DNA of 28,769 bases from CAYLSO01 sp964386525 (GTDB lineage Bacteria; Eisenbacteria; RBG-16-71-46; DASYSL01), in NCBI GenBank assembly GCA_964386525.1, contig CAYLSO010000006.1:1-28769 (forward strand), in the 5' to 3' direction. Under the pieces are notes generated by a model that saw only the letters and a list, made by a program, of their open reading frames with translations, had not been told where the DNA came from and ran no database searches. Shown one piece after another: positions 22,086 to 28,769 of this stretch (its first letter is position 1; each line of letters begins with the position of its first letter). Position numbers and translations under genes: made by a program.

Positions 22086-22457
22086 ATGCCGCGACTGGAG
22101 ACCTTCCGCCGCGAGCGCGAGCGCCTCAACGCGCGCGTGCTCGAGACCGCCGCCCTCGAGACCAAGCGCTTCTTCGCGCTCGACGGGCAGTGCTACCGCG
22201 ACGGGGCGCTGCCGGCCAAGACCAAGGAGCTGCTCGGCCTGGTCGCCTCGATGGTCCTGCGCTGCGACGACTGCGTCGCCTACCACGTCATCCGCTGCGC
22301 CGAGGAGGGCGCCTCCGACGCCGAGCTGCAGGAGAGCTTCGGCGTCGCGCTGGTGGTCGGCGGCTCGATCGTCATCCCGCACCTGCGCCGCGCCGTGGAC
22401 CTGCTCGACGAGATCCGCGCCGAGCCGGGCGCCGGCGGGGAGACCGCGGCCGAGTAG
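22086..22457 (+). CDS. AhpD-like carboxymuconolactone decarboxylase family protein
   Basis: A 123-residue all-helical protein. The AhpD-type active-site pattern, a helix with CxxC then His, is CDDCVAYH (Cys60, Cys63, His67), preceded by KTKELLGLVASMVLR, with Glu48 the usual acid. Such proteins act as alkylhydroperoxidase partners or thiol-disulfide enzymes. An additional Cys71 follows. The length suits the single-domain CMD family. GGAG precedes ATG 22086. It forms a probable operon with the YihY-family gene. Confidence 0.9.
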   Translation: MPRLETFRRERERLNARVLETAALETKRFFALDGQCYRDGALPAKTKELLGLVASMVLRCDDCVAYHVIRCAEEGASDAELQESFGVALVVGGSIVIPHLRRAVDLLDEIRAEPGAGGETAAE

Positions 22458-22481
22458 GCGGGAGCGGGGCCCTCCCAGGTA

Positions 22482-22510
22482 TTGACCCGCACCCCGCGGC
22501 GCGCCATCCT
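22482..22510 (+). promoter_or_regulatory. Candidate promoter of sdhCAB
   Basis: TTGACC (five of six to consensus), a 17-base spacer and CATCCT (three of six). It lies about 130 bases ahead of the sdhC start in the 183-base gap. Confidence 0.33.
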
Positions 22511-22640
22511 GCGCGCGTCCCGGGCCCCGCGTCCGGGATCCGCCGGCCCCGCGCGGGGTCGCGCCGCGCGCGCCCGGTCCGCGCCGTCGGGCCGCGCCTG
22601 CTTCCCCACAGGAACGAGACGCAAGGAGGGCACTCCGCCC

Positions 22641-23339
22641 GTGAGCAGCGCCACGAACGTCGTTCCGCCGAAGGCCGTCCCCCGCTCTCCCGGTCTTCTC
22701 ACCTCGTCGGTCGGCATGAAGGTCGTGATGGCGGCGACCGGGATCGTGTGGTTCGGCTTCGTCGGCATCCACATGATCGGCAACCTCCAGGTCTACCTGG
22801 GCCCGGAGGCGCTCAACCACTACGCCGTCTTCCTGCGCGAGCTGTTCCACGGCGCCGCCCTGTGGATCTTCCGCGCCGGGCTGCTCGGCGCGGTGGCCCT
22901 GCACGTCTGGTCGGCGACCGTGCTGACCCTGGAGAACTGGCGGGCGCGCCCCACCGGCTACCGCCGGCTGGCGTGGCGCGAGAGCGACTACGCCTCGCGC
23001 ACCATGGTGTGGAGCGGGCCGATCCTCGCGCTGTTCCTCGTCTACCACATCCTGCACCTGACCACCGGCGACGCGCACCCGAGCTTCGTGGAGGGCGACG
23101 TCTACCGCAACTTCATCACCGGCTTCCAGTCGCTGCCGGTGTCGCTCTTCTACATCCTGGCCATGCTGGCGCTCGGCTTCCACCTCTGGCACGGGGTGTG
23201 GAGCATGCTGCAGACGCTCGGCCTGGCGCACCCGCGCTACAACCGGCTGCGCCACGTCTTCGCCACCGCCTACACCGTCGTCGTGGTGGGCGGCAACGTC
23301 TCGTTCCCGATCGCCGTCTTGACCGGCGTCCTCCGCTAG
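22641..23339 (+). CDS. sdhC: Succinate dehydrogenase/fumarate reductase cytochrome b subunit
   Basis: A 232-residue, five-helix membrane subunit of the b558 type that anchors the complex and binds two hemes b and menaquinone. Helix starts are near 25-50, 72-97, 122-142, 165-190 and 205-228. Candidate heme His residues are His44 (GIHMIGN), His88 (ALHVWSA), His136 or His139 (YHILHL) and His181 or His184 (FHLWHG). One fused subunit instead of SdhC plus SdhD is the type-B architecture, as in Bacillus and Wolinella. The GTG start at 22641 follows AAGGAGGG at a slightly long distance. It heads the operon C-A-B. Confidence 0.92.
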   Translation: MSSATNVVPPKAVPRSPGLLTSSVGMKVVMAATGIVWFGFVGIHMIGNLQVYLGPEALNHYAVFLRELFHGAALWIFRAGLLGAVALHVWSATVLTLENWRARPTGYRRLAWRESDYASRTMVWSGPILALFLVYHILHLTTGDAHPSFVEGDVYRNFITGFQSLPVSLFYILAMLALGFHLWHGVWSMLQTLGLAHPRYNRLRHVFATAYTVVVVGGNVSFPIAVLTGVLR

Positions 23340-23374
23340 CGGCGGGCGTCGCGGGTCCGGAAAGGCTGCCGACG

Positions 23375-25284
<1,910 letters not shown>

Positions 25285-25288
<4 letters not shown>

Positions 25289-26067
25289 ACCTCACCCTGC
25301 ACGTGTGGCGGCAGCCGGACGCCGCGAGCGCCGGACGCTTCGTCACCTACCCGGCCGACGACATCAGCCCCGACATGTCCTTCCTCGAGATGCTGGACGT
25401 GGTCAACGAGGGGCTGATCGGCAAGGGCGAGGACCCCATCGCCTTCGACCACGACTGCCGCGAGGGCATCTGCGGAACCTGCGGCGTGGTGATCAACGGC
25501 AACCCGCACGGGCCGCGGCTGCGCACCACCGCCTGCCAGCTGCACATGCGCAGCTTCAAGGACGGCGACTCGCTCACCATCGAGCCGTGGCGGGCCAAGC
25601 CGTTCCCGGTGCTGCGCGACCTCATCGTGGACCGCGGCGCCCTCGACCGCATCATCGCCGCCGGCGGCTACGTCAGCGTGGCCACGGGCAGCGCCCCCGA
25701 CGCCAACGCCATCCCGGTGCCCAAGGAGAACGCCGAGCTGGCCATGGACGCCGCCGCCTGCATCGGCTGCGGCGCCTGCGTGGCCGCCTGCCCCAACGCC
25801 TCGGCGATGCTCTTCGCCGCCGCCAAGGTTTCGCAGCTGGCGCTGCTGCCGCAGGGCCAGCCGGAGCGCTACCTGCGCGTGCGCAGCCTGATCGCGCAGA
25901 TGGACGCCGAGGGCTTCGGCGCCTGCACCAACCACCGCGAGTGCGAGGCCACCTGCCCCAAGGGCATCACCGTGGACCACATCGCGCGCTTGAACCGCGA
26001 TTTCATCAAGGCGCTGCTCACCGTCGGACGGCGCGAGGCGCGGGTGGGCGAAGGCGGAGCGGGGTAG
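25285..26067 (+). CDS. sdhB: Succinate dehydrogenase/fumarate reductase iron-sulfur subunit
   Basis: A 260-residue electron-transfer subunit. The 2Fe-2S centre uses Cys58, Cys63, Cys66 and Cys84 (CREGICGTC). The 4Fe-4S ligands are in CIGCGACVAACP (Cys159, 162, 165, 169). The 3Fe-4S cluster uses Cys214, Cys220 and Cys224 in CTNHRECEATCPKGIT. Electrons pass from FAD to the quinone site at the membrane. The start codon overlaps the sdhA stop, so translation is coupled. A terminator follows. Confidence 0.97.
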
Positions 26068-26113
26068 GCGGGATCGCCCGAGGCGACCGCCGCGCCGCGG
26101 CGGGACGAACGAC

Positions 26114-26150
26114 GAGGGCGGGCGCCAAGCGGTGCCCGCCCTCTCGGTTT
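26114..26150 (+). terminator. Intrinsic terminator of sdhCAB
   Basis: GAGGGCGGGC (26114-26123) pairs with GCCCGCCCTC (26134-26143), and the stem can extend inward with one G-T pair. TCGGTTT follows. It also faces the convergent gene ending at 26170. Confidence 0.72.
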
Positions 26151-26169
26151 CCGATCCGCGCCACTTCGT

Positions 26170-26631
26170 CTACGCGCGCTTCAGCTCCACCTCCCACATG
26201 GTCTGCGTGTGCCCGTCGGCGATGAACTGGCCGACCGCCGTGTAGTGGTCGAGGGCGCGGCGGATGAGGGTCTCGGAGCCGCGGAAGCGCCCCTTGGCCG
26301 AGGCGTAGTGCAGCAAGATGTAGTCGGGCAGCAGGTGGATCTCGCCCTTGAGCTCGCCGAGCCGGTCGTTGCGCGACACGAAGCGGAAGCGCTCGGGGAT
26401 CGAGGTGCCGCGCACATCGTAGTGCTGGTGCACCTCGAAGGGCGCGCCGGCGTGCACGGTCATCGAGGACTCGACCACGATCGCGCTGCCGCCGAGCACG
26501 CGGATCTCGGTGTGGCCGGTGATCCTGGCCTCGCGCGCGTCGTCCCCCACCCAGCCGGTGCCGAGGGCCTCCCAGGCGCCGTCGGAGACCATGAAGGTGT
26601 GACGCGAGGCGATGTCGAAGCGGGTTGCCAT
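26170..26631 (-). CDS. Uncharacterised 153-residue protein
   Basis: A soluble protein without signal peptide or membrane segment that I do not recognise. It is mostly beta, with strands such as RITGHTEIRVLGG, AIVVESSMTVHAG and LLPDYILLHYAS. The His-containing VHQHYDVRGT segment near 70 is notable but no metal motif can be claimed. A GAGAGGA site precedes ATG 26631. It is 152 bases downstream of the SRPBCC gene on the same strand; that gap contains GC-rich repeats and no clear promoter. Confidence 0.7.
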   Translation of the reverse strand: MATRFDIASRHTFMVSDGAWEALGTGWVGDDAREARITGHTEIRVLGGSAIVVESSMTVHAGAPFEVHQHYDVRGTSIPERFRFVSRNDRLGELKGEIHLLPDYILLHYASAKGRFRGSETLIRRALDHYTAVGQFIADGHTQTMWEVELKRA

Positions 26632-26783
26632 GAGTCCTCTCCCGTGAGCCAAGTCGATGGGCGGCCGGCGGCCGGCGAAGTCCCTTCCCCTGTGGAGCCA
26701 AGAGAATACCCCGAGCCGGCCCCGAGGGCAATTCGGCCGGGCCCCGCGGTGGGCGCGACTCCCGAGGGTCCTCCGGGCGGCCC

Positions 26784-27302
26784 CTAGGTGCCGAGTCCGA
26801 ACCCGGTTTCGGCGAGTTTCTTGAGGTAGCTGAGGGCGGCCATCCGGTACGGCTCCCGCATGCGGTCGAAGAGCAGCACGCCGAAGAGGTGGCCGAGGTA
26901 GCCGCCCGCCATCCGGTACTCCTCCTCGACGCGCACCACCGTGCGGTTGGTGAAACGGTACTGCACCGAGTAGCGCAGCACGTGGTCGTAAGTGAACCGC
27001 GGCTTGAGCCTGACGGAGAAGCCCATGGAGTTGAACGGCTCCCACCGCTCCGCCCGCAGAGTGCTGGTCACGACCCCGTCGATGCGGAACTCGGTGTCCA
27101 CGCCGTCGCGCTGGGGGGTGAGGAACACGGTGCTGTCCACGGCGGAGTTCCAGCGCGACAACTGGGACAGGTCCGAAAGCGCCTCCCAGACCCGCTCGCG
27201 TGAGGCGTCGACCTCGAGTGCGGCGTCGTAATGGGTGACCGGCGCCGGCACGAAGTAGGCGACCGCCAGGGCCAGGAGCACGAGAATGAGGAACCGTCCC
27301 AT
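26784..27302 (-). CDS. SRPBCC-fold protein with N-terminal membrane anchor
   Basis: A 172-residue protein. Residues 3-19 are a membrane anchor or signal (GRFLILVLLALAVAYFV). The rest shows the START/SRPBCC pattern: YDAALEVDASRERVWEALSDLSQLSRWNSAV, FRIDGVV, AERWEPFNSMGFSVRL and a long C-terminal helix. SRPBCC domains form a hydrophobic ligand pocket, so a lipid or hydrophobic ligand outside the cytoplasmic membrane is possible, but this is inferred. ATG 27302 is chosen over ATG 27308 because GGAGGG touches the upstream ATG and is correctly spaced for the second. Confidence 0.75.
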   Translation of the reverse strand: MGRFLILVLLALAVAYFVPAPVTHYDAALEVDASRERVWEALSDLSQLSRWNSAVDSTVFLTPQRDGVDTEFRIDGVVTSTLRAERWEPFNSMGFSVRLKPRFTYDHVLRYSVQYRFTNRTVVRVEEEYRMAGGYLGHLFGVLLFDRMREPYRMAALSYLKKLAETGFGLGT

Positions 27303-27480
27303 CGCCATCCCTCCATGGTGCGGCGTGGGGGCGTCCCCCGCGCGGGCGTGTCGAGCATCCTACTCCGGCCCGGGCCGAAAGCAAGAGTCGCGGGTCCGGC
27401 CTCCGGGGACTGCCGGAGTCGGCGGCCCGGCCGGTCCGGCGGGCGGTTCAGATTCGATTCAAAGCCGTATCAATCGCGTC

Positions 27481-27509
27481 TTGCCCGCAGGCCCGGTCCG
27501 CTCTAGATT
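27481..27509 (+). promoter_or_regulatory. Candidate promoter for the small basic protein gene
   Basis: TTGCCC, a 17-base spacer and TAGATT, 53 bases before ATG 27562. The region just before it (GATTCGATTCAAAG) is AT-richer than the surroundings. Confidence 0.45.
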
Positions 27510-27561
27510 CCCTGCGGCGATCGCCGCCGCACGGGGCCCTTCGCACAGAGGAGCAGGAAGG

Positions 27562-27858
27562 ATGCCCAAGAAGACCCGGATCCCCCCCGAGTTGATCGAG
27601 CGCATCGGCAAGGACTTCATCCTCTCGTCCCGCAACGGGGTCCCCTACCTCAAGCGCTACGCCCGCCCGCGCAACCCCGACACCCCGGCCCAGCGCCGCG
27701 CGCGGACCGCGCTCGCCCGCGCCGTGCACGCGTGGCAATCCGCCGGGGCCGCCGTGCAGGAGCGCTGGAACCGCGCCGCCAAGGAGCAGGGCCGCTCGTC
27801 GGGCTACAACCTGTTCCTCAAGGACTTCATGGCCCGCGATTGGGCGCTGCCGGAGTAG
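27562..27858 (+). CDS. Small basic protein with HMG-box-like segment
   Basis: A 98-residue, Arg/Lys/Ala-rich soluble protein with an excellent AGGAAGG site. Residues 36-90 (PRNPDTPAQRRARTALARA, VHAWQSAG, ERWNRAAKEQGRSSGYNLFLKDF) carry the pattern NPxTPAQ, then a Trp, then WNxxA and GYNLF. I recall this from small uncharacterised proteins in many bacteria, and it loosely resembles HMG-box helices. DNA binding is possible from charge and pattern, but not shown. It is monocistronic, with its own candidate promoter. Confidence 0.75.
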   Translation: MPKKTRIPPELIERIGKDFILSSRNGVPYLKRYARPRNPDTPAQRRARTALARAVHAWQSAGAAVQERWNRAAKEQGRSSGYNLFLKDFMARDWALPE

Positions 27859-27863
27859 GGAGC

Positions 27864-27887
27864 GGCCGGCCCCCCACTGGGGCGGCC
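27864..27887. terminator. Imperfect hairpin between convergent genes
   Basis: GCCCC/GGGGC and GGCC/GGCC arms with one bulged G and a CCACT loop, directly after the small basic protein gene and before the convergent stop at 27907. There is no T-run. Confidence 0.33.
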
Positions 27888-27906
27888 CCGGGGGAGCCCG
27901 GGCCCG

Positions 27907-28524
27907 CTATAGCGAGCCGAGGCGGTTGGGCGCCGCGGGGCCGGGCACGCCACGGCCCGAGCGCAGCACCGAGTCGGGCACCAGGACGGTCCAGCCGATC
28001 AGCCCGCCGAGGGCCCCGGCGTAGCAGCGGGTGAGGGTCTCCAAGAGCGCCAGCTCGGCGCCGCGCCGGTCGCCGGCGGGGAAGCTCTCCGAATCCAGGA
28101 CGCAGTCGAAGGGGCGCTCGCCGTCCCAGGCGCGCCCCACCACGTGCCACAGCGACCGCTCGCCGTGGCGGCGGCGCGTCACCTCGCGCACCTCGTAGTG
28201 GAGGTCCATGGCCCACTCCACGGCCGACGCGAGGAAGGCACGCCGCACCTCGGGCGCGCCCGCCACCGGCAGCAGCGACTGCTCGCGTTCGAGGCCTTCC
28301 CACAGCTCCTCCAGGCGGCGGAAGAGGCCGGTGGCCGAGGCGAGGAACTCCATGTCCTCGCCGAGATGGAGCGCCTCGCCGGGCAGGGCGTGCAGGACGC
28401 GCTCGCGCAGCAGGGCGCGGTGGGCCTCGCCGGCCTCGCGCGCCGCTTCGGCCAGCGGGTAGATCTCGGGAGCGATCCACAGGGAGAATGGGCCCAGACG
28501 TTCGGGAAACCGGAAGCCGCTCAT
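27907..28524 (-). CDS. Uncharacterised 205-residue protein
   Basis: A soluble protein that I do not recognise. The first half is helical and rich in Glu, Ala and Leu (ALHLGEDMEFLASATGLFRRLEE region). The second half contains WAMDLHYEVREV, VVGRAWDGERPFDCVLDSESF and a hydrophobic CYAGALGGLIGWTVLV segment near 165-180, too short and isolated to call a membrane helix. No signal peptide or catalytic motif is evident. GGCGGAG precedes ATG 28524. It follows the PolX/PHP gene by 73 bases on the same strand and may share its transcript. Confidence 0.7.
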   Translation of the reverse strand: MSGFRFPERLGPFSLWIAPEIYPLAEAAREAGEAHRALLRERVLHALPGEALHLGEDMEFLASATGLFRRLEELWEGLEREQSLLPVAGAPEVRRAFLASAVEWAMDLHYEVREVTRRRHGERSLWHVVGRAWDGERPFDCVLDSESFPAGDRRGAELALLETLTRCYAGALGGLIGWTVLVPDSVLRSGRGVPGPAAPNRLGSL

Positions 28525-28597
28525 CGCACTCCGCCTTGTCGAAGCCCCGGGGCCCGCGCCTCGCGCCGCCGTCCGCGGCGCCCGCGCGCCCCGCCCT

Positions 28598-28769
28598 CTA
28601 TCTTGCCCGGCGCGCCCGCAGCCACGCCAGCAGTTCTTCGAGGCTCAGCGCATTCAGCACCCGGTCGCGGGTCGCCCAGCCCTTGCGGGCCGCCATCACT
28701 CCGAAGCGCACGTCGTCGAGCCCCTCGGTGCGGTGCGCGTCGGGGTGGATGCCGATCCAGCCGCCCCGC
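28598..28769 (-). CDS. C-terminus of PolX/PHP-domain protein (partial)
   Basis: The last 56 residues of a protein whose start is off the right edge. GIHPDAHRTEGLDDVRFGV, then AARKGWATRDRVLNALSLEELLAWL, match the end of the PHP domain of bacterial family-X DNA polymerases. The HPDAH segment includes metal-binding Asp and His of the PHP phosphoesterase site, which in PolX proteins gives 3'-5' exonuclease or AP-site activity. A stand-alone PHP phosphatase such as histidinol phosphatase is the alternative, because the polymerase part is outside the window. Confidence 0.82.
   Translation of the reverse strand, partial: RGGWIGIHPDAHRTEGLDDVRFGVMAARKGWATRDRVLNALSLEELLAWLRARRAR

Overview
This is a high-GC (roughly 70%) bacterial chromosome segment, densely packed with genes. 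I see no rRNA, tRNA, transposon or CRISPR array. Gram-negative organisation is indicated by three predicted outer-membrane beta-barrel proteins and three lipoproteins. The gene content points to a deep-branching, probably anaerobic or facultative lineage: dissimilatory-type DsrC with DsrM/DsrK-like partners, a type-B succinate dehydrogenase/fumarate reductase, and a carbamoyltransferase operon with a cyclic-2,3-diphosphoglycerate-synthase-like protein. Acidobacteriota or a deltaproteobacterial-type phylum are my best guesses, but this is inference and cannot be settled from the window alone.

Layout. 1-2535 (minus): an operon of a P-loop protein, DsrC, a DsrM-like cytochrome b and a DsrK/HdrC-like Fe-S protein that runs off the left edge. 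2769-4402 (plus): two coupled outer-membrane proteins. 4464-5219 (minus): a third barrel protein. 5294-11105 (plus): a promoter and a structured leader, then ornithine carbamoyltransferase, carbamate kinase, aspartate-carbamoyltransferase-like protein, ornithine aminotransferase and a CpgS-like GTPase, closed by a strong intrinsic terminator. 11206-13584 (minus): a long transketolase. 13937-16669 (plus): a hybrid histidine-kinase-like protein whose two phospho-acceptor histidines are both replaced by acidic residues. 16856-17374 (plus): a SnoaL-like lipoprotein. 17426-20682 (minus): MFS transporter, DUF1684 lipoprotein and DUF4350 lipoprotein. 20701-22457 (plus): a YihY-family membrane protein and an AhpD-like protein. 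22641-26067 (plus): sdhCAB. 26170-27302 (minus): an unknown protein and an SRPBCC protein. 27562-27858 (plus): a small basic protein. 27907-28769 (minus): an unknown protein and the C-terminus of a PolX/PHP protein.

How the genes work together. The carbamoyl-phosphate operon can link citrulline or ornithine to ATP (OTC plus carbamate kinase) and ornithine to glutamate semialdehyde (aminotransferase). No arginine deiminase or CPSase is present in the window, and both carbamoyltransferases carry unusual active-site loops. The DsrC set suggests electron transfer between a membrane quinol and a thiol/disulfide on DsrC. SdhCAB is a second quinone-linked complex.

The strongest leads are the degenerate hybrid kinase (13937-16669), the carbamoyltransferase/CpgS operon with its possible attenuator leader (5294-11105), and the P-loop protein tied to dsrC (1225-2535).
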